Of a DNA stretch of 64,000 nt, positions 43,261-54,625 are shown one piece after another. Location: the NCBI GenBank assembly GCA_007570785.1, contig ML662465.1:3307172-3371171 (forward strand). The letters are read 5' to 3'. The notes beneath the pieces were generated by a model. It searched no databases, was not told where the DNA came from, and saw only the letters and a program-made list of their open reading frames with translations. Each line of letters starts with the position of its first letter. Positions within the stretch are counted from its first letter, which is position 1. The translations under genes and the position numbers were made by a program. Source of the stretch: Antilocapra americana (taxonomy: Eukaryota; Chordata; Mammalia; Artiodactyla; Antilocapridae).

Positions 43261-43463
43261 TCGTGCGTGTGTGTGCTAAGTTGCTTCAGTTGTGTCTGAC
43301 TCTTTGCGATTCTATGGACTGTAGCCCACCAGGCCCCTCTGTCCATGGTCCATTGGACTCTCTAGGCAAGCTCTGGAGTGGGTTGCCATGCCTTCCTCCA
43401 GGAGATCTTCACAACCCAAGGACTGACTTGTGTCTCCTGCAACTCCTGCATTGCAGGCGGATT
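43261..43463 (-). mobile_element. Bov-tA: Bov-tA SINE
   Basis: Antisense copy TGTGCTAAGTTGCTTCAGTT to GCATTGCAGGCGGATT. It lacks the outermost head sequence, so the 5' end of the element is truncated or overwritten. Confidence 0.92.
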
Positions 43464-43465
43464 AT

Positions 43466-43745
43466 TCTATTTTGTTTGTTTTTGCTATTCTAGTGGTTGT
43501 AAAATGGTAATTCATTGTGGTTGGAATTTGTATTCCTTGTTGACTACCAATATTGAACACCCTTTCCATCCACTTATTGGCTATCTGTACATCTTTTACA
43601 AAGTGTACGTTCAAGCCTTTTGCTCATTTTAAGGTGTCTGTGTATCTGCATTGTAAAAAGGGTCGGCATTCTTTATACATTGTGTACATGAATTCTTTGT
43701 CAGATAGTTGTAGAGTAAATATTGTTTATCCAGTCTGTGGGATGA
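43466..43745 (-). mobile_element. L1M: L1 ORF2 3' fragment
   Basis: ATGGTAATTCATTGTGGTTG, TTATTGGCTATCTGTACATC, TTCAAGCCTTTTGCTCATTT, TTGTCAGATAGTTGTAGAGT and CAGTCTGTGGGATG are the reversed L1 ORF2 C-terminal order. Confidence 0.85.
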
Positions 43746-44423
43746 ACCATAAATGTAACCATACCTACCGCCAGGAATTTCAGTGATATGAACCAATAAA
43801 ATCCTGCTTTTTAAAGACCAACTAAATTGAGTCTATGGACTCTGTCCTTTGCAATTGGGAGTTCTGATCACAGACATTGAGAAGTACCTACGCTCAAGGA
43901 GTAGATGTGAGGATTAAATGAGACTGATTATGATAATACACAAAAAGTGTATTAAAGACACAAAGACTGTATTTAAGACAGTCTCCAGCACATAACAATC
44001 TGTTTTTGTTGTTTTTACTAACATAAAAAACAAACAAACAAAAAGCAGCCCTTTCTATTATCAAGAAAATAATATTTCTATAGAAGGAGAGATGCCAGAA
44101 GAAACTATGAGAATCCATGGGGTAATCTTGTAATCGAACATGAAAAGGCATATAAAATAAACTTTCCAGCAAAAGACTGGAAGATTATTAGGCAATAGAA
44201 AGACTTGGAAAGGAAGATGGCTGAGGGATGCAGTTTCTAGGCAAAAGAAAAGGTAGGTCAATAGGATGAAAAAAGCTCAACAGGATTCAAATACCTACAG
44301 CATCCAGGCAAGGCTGCAGTGTGTAGTGTAGGCTAGGACATGACAGGAGATGAGATTAGGGATGTAAGTGAGGTCAGATTATTGAGATTCTTTGTCACAC
44401 AGTGTTTGTTCTACACACCTAGT
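43746..44423. other. Unassigned stretch
   Basis: No repeat or gene recognised. Short (CAAA)n run near 44029. Confidence 0.35.
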
Positions 44424-44561
44424 TTCTCAAAACGCATCCTCAGAGCAGCATTATCAACACCAACATTACCTGGGAGCTTACTATTATTGATTAAATCCAA
44501 AACTGAAATTTTAAAACATTCCATGTGAGTCATATTCAAATGAATTCTGAAAAGCACTGTT
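44424..44561 (+). mobile_element. MER5A: MER5-like hAT MITE
   Basis: GAGCAGCATTATCAACACCA, AACATTACCTGGGAGCTTAC and the end TCTGAAAAGCACTG follow MER5A order, with a diverged middle. Confidence 0.6.
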
Positions 44562-44843
44562 ATCAACAATGAGAGTCATCTGAAGATTTCACCAGGAGAA
44601 TAATTTGATGAGATTTACAGGTTAGGAATTTGGAGGCACCATGGAGAATGGTTTGAAGGAGGCTAGATCACAGACAGGAGGATCATTTAAGAGTCCATTG
44701 TGGTTAGAGCTCAACACTAGCTCAGCAGTTAGTGTTATTTTTTGTTAAAACACTTTCAGGACTCAACTTATATTTCCAGCATTCCTCCAGTACTGTTTCC
44801 TAAAAACTTCCTAGAGACACTGACTAACATTCCTGTGAACCTG
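44562..44843. other. Unassigned stretch
   Basis: No repeat or gene recognised. Confidence 0.3.
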
Positions 44844-45036
44844 TGTTTGTCACTCCGTCATGTCAAACTCTTTGCGCTCTCATGAACTATATAGCCCATC
44901 CATGGAATTCTCCAGGCAAGAAGGCTGGAGTGAGGCGCCATTTCCTTCTCCAGGGGATCTTCCCAACCTAGGGACTGAACCCGGGTCTCCCGAACTGCAG
45001 GTGGATTCTTTACCATCTGAGCCATCAGGAAAGCCC
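44844..45036 (-). mobile_element. Bov-tA: Bov-tA SINE
   Basis: Antisense copy GTTTGTCACTCCGTCATGTC to CTGAGCCATCAGGAAAGCCC. Confidence 0.94.
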
Positions 45037-45084
45037 TCCTAAACCCTACTAGCAATCATCATCATTATAATATTCAGGGTTATT

Positions 45085-45225
45085 TGACAGGTAATGAATA
45101 ATGCCAGGCACTACAAAGGGTATCCTCTGCATATTACTTGCAATCCTCACAACAACCTTAAGAGACATGCATTTGTCTTCCTCTCCTGCATTTGCTTTCT
45201 ACTTAAGAAACGGAAAGACCCCCTA
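45085..45225 (-). repeat. MIR: MIR SINE
   Basis: ATAATGCCAGGCACTACAAA, ATATTACTTGCAATCCTCAC and AACAACCTTAAGAGACATGC are the reversed MIR 3' half. Confidence 0.7.
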
Positions 45226-45289
45226 TTTTCAGCCAAGTGGTTCCACAGGGACTGACACCACCCTTAGCTCCATCTTAATAGTCAGTGGA

Positions 45290-45484
45290 CCAGCTTCCCT
45301 GATAGCTCAGCTGGTAAAGAATCTGCCCGCAATGCAGAAGACCCCGGTTGGACCCCTGGGTGGGGAAGATCCCCTGGAGAAGGGATAGGCTACCCACTCC
45401 AGTAATCTGGCCTGGATAATTCCATGGACTGCATAGTCCACGGTGTCGCAAAGAGCTGGATGCAACTGAGCGACTTTCACTTTC
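45290..45484 (+). mobile_element. Bov-tA: Bov-tA SINE
   Basis: Sense copy AGCTTCCCTGATAGCTCAGC to GCAACTGAGCGACTTTCACT. TSD of 12 bp with one mismatch: AATAGTCAGTGG at 45277-45288 and AATAGTCGGTGG at 45485-45496. Confidence 0.95.
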
Positions 45485-45496
45485 AATAGTCGGTGG

Positions 45497-46359
45497 TAAT
45501 TGGTTGAGGGAAGGTCATGGGATCTAGTGAAAGCCAACAAGAAGCAAGACCATGTCTGGGGGCCTGGTGAAGGAGTTCCTGTTGGAGCTGCCCAAGTTGA
45601 TGCCCACCCTGTCTATGTAAACTGTGATAGGAAGGTGAGAACCTGTCACTTGTGGAACAATGGAAGTTATCTACCAAGAGGGAAGACACTCCGAGGTTAA
45701 AACTTCCACTGAAGACCACAATTACAGAAAATCCCAAAAAATATAGCTAGATTCTCTAATGAGAAAACGAAGCTAAGACTGATCAAGGCACACCTGGGAT
45801 GAGTTACTTCTGAAATTTTCTGTTAAATAAACCAATTCTTTGTTGTTATTTAGGCCAGCAGTTCTGTCAACTGTCACCAACAGTTTCCCAATTGACAAAG
45901 TGCCATCGTTTTCATTTTTCAACTAACAGGCTGAAAATTAAAGAAGCTAAATTATCTGTTTGATCACAGAGCATATATTTAAAATCAAATTTGTCTCACC
46001 CAGAAGCCCATGCTCTTTCAACTAAATTGTGATCCATCTCAAACTTAACAATTTTTGAATCAACATTAAAAAACATAAATGAGGACTAAGATTTAATTGA
46101 AAACTATATAATGTATAATTTATACAACCAAGGGGGGGTAAAGCACAGTTAAGAAAGTAAAGTATTTTTCATCTTTCACTCATGTAATTATTTCATTTTA
46201 ACTTGCTAAGTCATTTGGGGAATATCTGCTGAAAGCCTATATTGCATGCGGACACTGTATTAGAAATACAAAAATGAATGAGAACAATCCTAAATGTGCA
46301 TTCACCAAACAACAAAGCCTCAAAAAAAAAAAGAATAAACAAATAAAAAGTTTTTTTAA
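45497..46359. other. Unassigned stretch with a MIR-like core
   Basis: No gene. 45870-46040 (CATCGTTTTCATTTTTCAAC, then GATCACAGAGCATATATTTA and AAGCCCATGCTCTTTCAACT) reads as a reversed MIR at low similarity. 46195-46310 resembles part of the ancient mammalian repeat. The rest is unassigned. Confidence 0.4.
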
Positions 46360-47775
46360 AAGGAGAAACAGACAAATCTGCAGTTAGAGTTGGCTGCATT
46401 AAAACTCCAATCTCAGTGAACAACAGAACTACTAGACAGAAAATCAGCAAAGAAATGGAAGTTCTGAACAGAATTAGCCAACAGGTCCAGCGAACACATA
46501 CAAAACATTCCATCCAACAAAGCAGAATGCATATATATAACTAATGTATATATTCATTAGATATATAGATTCATTTAATGAGAATATATATTCTTCCAAG
46601 ATAGATCACAGTCTGACATAAAATAAATCTCAACAAATTTTAAAGAACTGAAATCATACAAAGAATTTTCTTTGACCACAATGGAAACAAACTAAAAATT
46701 GATAATAGAAAGATAACAGTTTAAAGTCTCTAAACATTTGGGAAATACACAACTTGCTTCTAAATAACTTATGAGTCCAAAGTAAAGCCTCAAAGGAAAT
46801 AAAAATTATATATAACTAAATGAAGATATATCAAAATATTTGGGATGCAGCTAATGCAGAGCACAGATCTATAGTATTAAATGCTTACTCTAGAAAAATG
46901 GGAAAATATAAAATCAAAAGGCTAAACTTCTACCTCAGGAAACTAGAAAAAGAGCAGAATAAACCTAAAGCAAGCGGAAGAAAGCTACAATAAATGTAAG
47001 AGCAAAAATCAACAAAACTAAAATAAGAATGGAGAAACCAATGAAACAAAAAACTGTTTCCCTGGGGGAAAAAAATCCATAAAATTGGTAAAGCACAAGA
47101 AAAACTGACAAAAATAAAAATAGAGAAAATACAAGTCAACAATATCACAAATGAAACTGGGGATACCACTATAGATCTTAGAAACATTAAAAAGATAATA
47201 CAGAACAACCACATACAACATTACATTCATAAACTTCACAACTTAGAAGAAGTGGACAAGTCTTCAAAAACCACAAACTACTAAAATCAATGAAGATGAA
47301 ACAGAAAGTCTGAATAGTTCTATAACCTTTAAAGACATTGAATACATAATTTTATCACTACCAGAAGAGGAAATCTCCAGACACAAGTGCTTTTACTGGA
47401 GAATTCTAACAAACATTTCAAGAATAAAATGCTAACTGTATATAATCTCTTTTCAAAAATAGAAGAGGAAGAGCCACTTTTCAAATCACTTCATGAAACC
47501 AGGATTATCTTCTATAAAAAAGATAAAGACAATACCAAATAGAAAAGCACAGATCAATATTTCTCATAAATTGAGATGCAAAAACACTTTAAAAATATTA
47601 ACTAATTTGACAACATATAAAAAGAACTATACACCATGACCAAGTGGAATTTACTTCAGGTGTGCAAGGTCAATTCAAAAATCAATCAGAAAAAAAAAAT
47701 CAATCAGTTTAATTCATCATAACAACAAACTGAGGACGAAAAACTAAATGTACCAGAATCATTTGGCAAAATGCA

Positions 47776-48122
47776 ACCCTGCTGGCTCAGTGGTAAAGAA
47801 TGTGCCTGCTAATGCAGAAGATGCAGGTTCGATCCCTGGGTAAGATCCCCTGGAGAAGGATTCTTTCTGGGAAATCCACGGACAGAGGGGTCTGGCAGGA
47901 TGTGGTCCATGGGCTTGGAAGTGAAAAAGTTAAAAAGTAAAAGTGTTAATTGCTCAGTCCTGTCTGACTCTTTGTGACCTCACTGGCTGTAGCCTGCCAG
48001 GTTCCTCTGTCCATGGGATTCTCCAGGCAAGAAAACTGGAGTGGGTTGCCATTCCCTCCTCCAGGGGATCTTCCTAACCCAGGGATGGCAAGAGTCGGAC
48101 ACATCTTAGCAACTAAAACAAC
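47776..48122 (+). mobile_element. Bov-tA: Bov-tA SINE interrupted by an opposite Bov-tA
   Basis: Outer copy in sense: CCCTGCTGGCTCAGTGGTAA through GTGGTCCATGGGCTTGG (to 47918). It resumes at about 48086 with GGCAAGAGTCGGACACATCT, its normal 3' end. The gap is filled by the antisense copy 47919-48085. Both lie inside the L1 at the RT region. Confidence 0.85.
47919..48085 (-). mobile_element. Bov-tA: 5'-truncated Bov-tA inside the outer Bov-tA
   Basis: AAGTGTTAATTGCTCAGTCC, CTCCAGGCAAGAAAACTGGA and GGGGATCTTCCTAACCCAGG, lacking the tRNA head. Opposite in orientation to its host, so the two together can pair as an inverted repeat. Confidence 0.88.
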
Positions 48123-50385
48123 AATACCACCATTCATGATAAAAACTGTCAGAAAGTTAGAAATAGAGGGGAACTAGATCAACTTGCTAAAGATCATCTA
48201 CAAAAAACCATAGCTAACATCATAACTGCTAAGAGAAATACATGCTTTTTCACTATTATCAAAAACAGTGCAAGATGTCCACTCTCAGCACTCTCACAGA
48301 CATAATACCAGAATGTCTAGACACTACAATATGACAAGGAAATATAAATAAAAGCTAACCAAATTCGGGAAAAATAAAACTACCCTTTTTTGACAGACAG
48401 GACTGTCAACATAGGAAATACCAGGCAATCTACCTCCAAAAAACTTTCAGAGCTAATAAATGTGATCCTCAAGGTTTGCAAGATACAAAATCAACACACA
48501 AAAATCAATTGAATGTTCATACTAATCATGAATGTGTAGAAACCAAAATTTAAAATATAGTATCACTCACAACTTCTCCAAAGAAAATAAAACACTGACT
48601 TATAAATTTAAGATGACACGTACAGGATCTGTATGCCAAAAATTACATAATACTAATAAAAGTAATCAAAGAACATCTAAATAAATGAAGAGGCATATCA
48701 TGTTCAGGAATTGGAAGATTCTACATAGTAAATAGGTCAAGTCCCACCAAGTTGATTTGTATATTTAATGAATTCCTATCAAAATCCACACAAGGTTTTT
48801 TGTAGAAGTAGACAAATACACTCTAAAATTTATTTGGCAAAACACAGGCACTGAAATATTTTAAACAATCTCAAAAATAAAAATATAGAAGGAGGAGTCA
48901 CTCACTTTAAGGTTTACTATAGTCATCAGGACAGTGTGTACTAGTAAAACATGAGACACACAGGTCAATGAACATAATAGATAACTCAGAAATAGATGCA
49001 AAAAGAAACATGCCCAATTGATTTTTGTCTAAAGTGCAAAAGCAATTCAAAGGACAAAGGTAGCCTTTTCAACAAATGATGCTGGAGCCATCAGACAGTC
49101 TGTATAGGCAAAAGCCTGACCATGGACTAAAACCTGAAACCTTAAAGGAAAGTTAACTCAAAGTGGATCATGGACTTAAGTGTAAAATTATAACACTTTT
49201 AGAATAAAGACAGGAAAATATCTTCGAGACTTGGACAAAGAATTCCTTTGAGATCTAGGTTAGACAAAGGCTTTCTTAGATACCAAAAACCCGATTCATA
49301 AAAGAAAATTTTGATAAACTTCACCTCATCAAAATTACAACTTTTGCCCCGCAGAAGGCCCTAGCAAAAAAGATAAAAAGACAGTCTACAGACTAGAAGA
49401 AAGTATATGCAAATCACTTATCTGACAAAAGTCTAAACAGCTAGAATTTATAACGAACTTTCAAAACTCAGCATTAAAAATCAAGCAATTCACAGTTAGA
49501 AAATATGCACAAGGCATGAACTGCCATTTCATTTCATGATAGCAAATAAGCACATGAAAAGATAATCGACATCATTAACCATCAGAGAAATGCAAATCAA
49601 AGCCACAATGAGGTGTCACCACACACCTACCTTAAAAATAGAGATGACTCAAATGTTGGCGAACATGCAGAGACACTGGATCACTCATACATCACTGCTA
49701 GGAATGTAAAATGGTACCACTCTGGACAACAGTTTGACAGTTTCTTATAATACTAACCATGTGACTATCATATGATTCAGCAATTGCACTATTGGGCAGA
49801 GAGGCCAGAGAAACGGAAACTTACATTCACACAGAAACCTGTACATAAATGTTCGCAGCAGCTTTATGTCTAACTGTAAACAGTCCAGAAATCTTTAAAC
49901 AGATGAACAGTCAAACAGATTGAGTTATAGCCATACCATGGGATACTGCTGAGCAATAAAAAGAAATGAATTATAAATATATGCAACAACTTGGATGAAT
50001 CTCCAGGGAATTATGTGACGTGAAAACAAGCCAACCTCAAAAGGTTACATGCAGCATGCTTCCATTTATATAACATTCCTGAAATGACAAAGTTCTAGAA
50101 GTGGAGAAGAGAATAGTAGCTGCCAGGGCATTGTGGGGAGTGCTGCTGGAGGAAACTGAGTGTGTCTATAACAGGGCAACATGAGGGAACTCTTGTGTTG
50201 CTAGGAACTCTGCTATCTTTTGGCTGTGGACTCACAAATCTGTACATGAAATAAGATTGCACACAGCTAAACATTTATGCAGTTATGAATACACGCACAC
50301 ACATGAATGAGTTCAAGTGGAACCATAAATCTAACATCGATGGAGTCCATCGATGTCAATATCTCAGATGGGATATTGTATTACA

Positions 50386-50599
50386 GTCCCTGGTGGCTCA
50401 GATGGTAAAATATCTGCCTGCAATGCAGGAGACCCGAGTTTGATCCCTGGATCAGGAAGATCCCCTGGAGGAGGAAATGGCAACCCACTCTAGTATTCTT
50501 GCTTGGGAAGTCCTACAGACAGAGGAGCCTGGCAGGTTACAGTCCATGGAGTCACCAAGAGTCAAACACGACTGAAGGACTAACACTTTCACTTTTCAC
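50386..50599 (+). mobile_element. Bov-tA: Bov-tA SINE
   Basis: Sense copy GTCCCTGGTGGCTCAGATGG to GACTGAAGGACTAACACTTT. It interrupts the L1 3'UTR between ATATTGTATTACA and GGCAACATGTTACG. Confidence 0.95.
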
Positions 50600-50734
50600 T
50601 GGCAACATGTTACGAAGCTTCCATTCAGGAAAACTGCATCAAGTGTCAGGTGCGATCTCTCCCTGTTAATTCTTACTATTGTCTGTGAATTCACCATCAT
50701 CTCAGAATAAAAAGTTCGATTTTTTTAAAAAAAT

Positions 50735-52658
50735 GAGTGATCAGTCTCCAGTCACTTATTGTGCAGGAGGTGGTGATCAAAACCATCCCCAAGACAAAGA
50801 AATGCAAAAAGGCAAAACAGTTGTCTGAGGAGGCTTTATAAATAGCTGAGAAAAGAAGAGAAGCAAAAGGCAAAGTAGAAAAGGAAAGATATATCCATCT
50901 GAATGCAGAGTTCCAAAGAATAGCAAGGAGAGACAAGGAAGCCTTCCTCAGGGAACAATGCAAAGAAATGCAGGAAAACAACAGAATGGGAAAGACTAGA
51001 GATCTCTTTAAGAAAATTAGAGATACCAAAGGAACATTTTAAGTAAAGACAGGTTCAAAAAGGACAGAAATGGACAGAAGCAGAAGATATTAAAAAGAGG
51101 TAGCAAGAATACACAGAAGAATTATACAAAAAAGATCTTCATTACCCAGATAATCACAATGGTGTAATTACTCACCTAGAGCCAGACATCTTGAAGTGCA
51201 AAGTCAAGTGGGCCTTAGGAAGCATCACTACAAACAAAGCTAGTGGAGGTGATGGAATCCCAACTGAGCTATTTCAAAATCCTAAAAGATGATGCTGGTA
51301 AATGCTGCACTCAATATGCCAGCAAATTTGGAAAACTCAGCAGTGGCCACAGAAATGGAAAAGGTCAATTTCCATTCCAATCACAAAGAAGGTCAATGCC
51401 AAAGAATCTTCAAACTCCTGTACAACTACACTCATTTCCCATGCTAGCAAAGTAATGTTCAAAATTCTCCAAATTAGGTTTCAACAGTACATTTGAATTC
51501 CAGATGTTCTAGCTGGATTTAGAAAAGTCAAAGGAACCAGAGATCAAGTTGCCAACATTCGCTGGATCACAGAAAAAGCAAGAGAATTCCAGAAAGACAA
51601 CTACTTCTGCTTTATTGACTATTCTAAAACTTTTGACTGTGTGGATCACAACAAAGTTTGGAAGATTCTTAAAGAGATGGGAATACCTGCCTCCTGAGAA
51701 ACTTGTATGCAGATCAAGAAGTAACAGAACTGAACATGGAACAACAGACTGGTTCCAAATTAGGAAAGGAGTACATCAAGGATGTATATTGTCACCCTGC
51801 TTATTTAACTTATATGCAGAGTACATCATGTGAAATGCCAGGCTAGATGAAGCACAGGCTAGAATCAAGACTTCAGGTAGAAATATCAATAACTTGATAT
51901 GCAGACAATACCACCTTTATGGCAGAAAGTGAAGGGGAGCTAAAGAGCCTCTTGATGAAGGTGAAAGAGGTGAGTGAAAAAGCTGGCTTAAAACTCAACG
52001 TTCAAAAAATGAAGATCATGGCATTTGGTCTGATCACTTCATGGCAAATAGATGGGGAAACAATGGAAAAAGTGACTGACTTTATTTTCTTAGGCTCCAA
52101 AATCACTGCAGATGGTGACTGCGGCTAAAATTAAAAAACGCTTGCTCCTTGGAAGAAAAACTATGACAAACCTAGATAGTGTATTAGAAAGCAGAGACAT
52201 TATTTGACAACAAAGGTCTGTCTGATCAAAGCTATGGTTTTTCCAGTGGTCATGTATGGATGTGAGAGTTGGACCATAAAGAAAGGTGAGCGCTGAAGAA
52301 CTGATGCTTTTGAATTGTGTTTGAGAAGACTCTTAAGAGTCCCTTGGACTGCAAGGAGATCCAACCAGTCCATCCTAAAGGAAATTAATCCTGAATATTC
52401 ATCGGAAGGACTGATGCTGAAGCTGAAGATATCTGGCCACCTGATGCAAATAGCCGACTCATTAGAAAAGATGCTGATGCTGGGAAAGATTGAAGGCAGG
52501 AGGAGAAGGGGACGACAGAGGATGAGATGGCTGGATGGCATCACTGACTCAATGGACCTGAGTTTGAGCAAGCTCCGGGAGTTGGTGATAGATAGGGAAG
52601 CCTGGTGTGCTGTAGCCCATGGGATCACAAAGATTCAGATGCAACTGAGCGAATAAAC
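50735..52658 (+). mobile_element. BovB: BovB (RTE) LINE, 5'-truncated, RT region to 3' end
   Basis: About 1.9 kb, roughly the 3' 60% of BovB. Legible reverse-transcriptase pieces in shifting frames: PTELFQNPKR region (51260), VHQGCILSPCLFNLYAEYIM (51774-51830), then after a stop a YADN sequence where the RT catalytic YADD is expected (about 51899-51912), MAESEGELKSLLMKVKEVSE (51919), FIFLGSKITADGDCG, and the C-terminal [20 protein letters not shown] (52480-52545). Frameshifts, stops and a short deletion near 51690 make it inactive. BovB entered ruminant genomes by horizontal transfer (established knowledge). It sits directly after the L1 3' end. Confidence 0.95.
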
Positions 52659-53385
52659 AAGTCTCTACTCAACAGAAGCTCATGTTCTTAGAAGAGGACA
52701 AACACTTAAAGAAAGAGGTAAACTTGAGTGTGATAACTTTCAAGTGTGTGTGATCAACGCAGGGATGAAATGGATGTGACTCTGACAGGTGAGCTGACAC
52801 TTTATGACGCGTGTAGACATTTGGGAGAAACAGAACTGGAAGGACAGAACTAATGTCCTGTCTCCACTGTGGACACACACTCACACACACAGAAGAACTG
52901 ACCAGGGAAGCATCATAAAGGGGGGATTTTATTCAGATAACAAATCTAGCAAAGAGTGTCACTGACTTGTCAATAAGTAACACTATATACACTACAGATA
53001 TAAGGACACCAAAATAAATGACCACAAACAGGCTCCTTTCTGGAAAGTGTTGGTAGCAAGATGTAATGTGAGACAAATTGAACAGCATAAGAGGGCCCAT
53101 AAAGGCCCTCTTAGGATAGGAAGCCCCAAATCAGTAACCAGTAAGTAGCATCACAAAAGGAGCCTAATTCAATTGTATCACTTTGCCACCCAGCCACCAA
53201 ACAGACAAAGGCACCAGAATTTTAACAGAGAAGTTGCTGACCAGACTGCTTCAGTCCCCAAAGGACCTCTGCACCCTACCTGAGGCTGTGGTCTCTGACC
53301 TTCTGATGCCAACTTCGATCATCCTCTTCTCCAGCTTGAGAAAACACTATAATAACAATAACTAATAATTATTAAGTGCTAGTAA
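52659..53385. other. Repeat-poor stretch
   Basis: No repeat or gene recognised. Contains a perfect 10-bp inverted repeat, TAAGAGGGCC / GGCCCTCTTA, at 53088-53097 and 53104-53113, around a 6-nt loop. (AAT)n-like sequence near 53351. Confidence 0.4.
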
Positions 53386-53393
53386 CAAGCATT

Positions 53394-53616
53394 GGGCTTC
53401 CTGGGTGGCACTAGTGGTAAAGAAGCCACCTGCCAATGCAGGAGATGAAAGAGACTGGGGTTCGATCTCTGGGTTGGGAAGATCCCTGGAGGAGGACATG
53501 GCAACCTACTCCAGTATCCTTGCCTGGAGAATGCCATGGACGGAGGAGCCCAGCGGGCTACAGTCCACAGGGTCGCAAAGAGTCGAAAATGACTGAAGTG
53601 ACTTAGCATGCAGCAG
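53394..53616 (+). mobile_element. Bov-tA: Bov-tA SINE
   Basis: Sense copy GGGCTTCCTGGGTGGCACTA to ACTGAAGTGACTTAGCATGC. 8-bp TSD CAAGCATT at 53386-53393 and 53617-53624. Confidence 0.96.
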
Positions 53617-53624
53617 CAAGCATT

Positions 53625-54339
53625 AGTCAATGAATGAAACTCATTTAATGCATTCTTTCACTTCATTATTCATGTTACATGATCAAAGATAAGAATCCCA
53701 GAGGACCTAAGGGCAAACAAAAGAAAACCCTGGGAAAATGTTGTGAAACTTTGGGACAAAAAACAAGCTGGAACATGACTGTCCACATTCAAGGATAAAT
53801 TTAAAAGAGAATGAACACCACCTCCACCACCACACGAGGCTTGTGAAAAGAACGTGGAACTTTGAAGGAGGATTTAAACATAACATACAACAAGCAGAGG
53901 AGGATCATATTTTCAAGAAAAACTGCTTGGGAAATTTTAGATACCATCTGCTTTTCGCTCTCAAGGAAATCACAGAAAACAGAGACCTTGTAAAATAAGA
54001 AGAAATAATAAGGCAATTTACTGCAGGAAAAATAAAAGAGAATGCTGACAGAGTTAGGGAATGAATTCAGGAAAGGAAATAATGGTTTGCAGAATTAAAA
54101 CATTAAAGGGGCTGAAGAGCTATGTTGACAATGCAGGAAACTTCAGCACCTTGTTGAGCAAAACAAATTGAAGAAGCTCTTTCTGAATGCACAAGAAAAA
54201 GGAAAGAAGATAAACCTAATTAGAAATGACTTTCATAGTGATTCCTCTATATATGTTGATGACAGTGATGCAAAATAGAGACTCAAAACCCTGAGGGGGA
54301 ACACAGGACCGATGGGATAGAAACTCTCTGACCACAGCC
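53625..54339. other. Unassigned stretch
   Basis: No repeat or gene recognised. A 71-codon minus-strand frame at 54016-53801 is hydrophobic and unrecognised. Confidence 0.35.
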
Positions 54340-54625
54340 ACAATGATACAGTTAGTCCTCACTTCATAGAGATGAGGCAGACGTCTTTTGTAAGCTACAT
54401 GCTATAGACAAGGAAATGGCAACCCACTCCAGTACTCTTGCCTGGAAAACCCCATGAACAGAGGAGCCTGGTGGGCTACAGTTCACAGGGTCGCCAAGAG
54501 TCAGATACTGAGCGATCCAGCACACACAGACGAGGAAACTGAAGCCTGAATAACCTAGGTACCTGATTAGGATTATGAGGCTTAGGAACAGAGATAGAAT
54601 TCACACCCAGAGGCTAGTCTGCCTC
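54340..54625 (-). repeat. MIR: MIR-like sequence, split by a SINE
   Basis: The right part, 54529-54625 (CGAGGAAACTGAAGCCTGAA, then GAGATAGAATTCACACCCAG), is a reversed MIR core. The left part (54340-54410) is weaker. The Bov-A at 54411-54528 lies between them. Confidence 0.5.
54411..54528 (+). mobile_element. Bov-A: Bov-A fragment, head missing
   Basis: AGGAAATGGCAACCCACTCC to CAAGAGTCAGATACTGAGCG. Starts within the body, a 5'-truncated copy. Confidence 0.9.

Larger units (their letters stand above)
46360..50732 (+). mobile_element. L1M: Old L1: most of ORF2 and the complete 3'UTR
   Basis: The longest old LINE here, about 3.8 kb after removing SINEs. It is collinear with L1 ORF2 from the endonuclease end (CATTCCATCCAACAAAGCAG), through TTTGGGATGCAGCTAATGCA, CACCATGACCAAGTGGAATT, the RT region after 48122 (GTGCAAGATGTCCACTCTCA), ATCCTCAAGGTTTGCAAGAT, TCACCTCATCAAAATTACAA and GCAATAAAAAGAAATGAATT. 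Then comes the 3'UTR, ending CAGAATAAAAAGTTCGATTT plus an A/T run. The RT catalytic region near 48380 is frameshifted and the FADD-type motif is lost. Stops are frequent, so it is dead. Bov-tA copies sit at 47776-48122 and 50386-50599. Confidence 0.88.

Noticed and set aside
52315..52656. 113-codon plus-strand frame with a clean protein-like sequence
   Set aside because: It is the BovB C terminus ([15 protein letters not shown]), part of a dead LINE, not a host gene.
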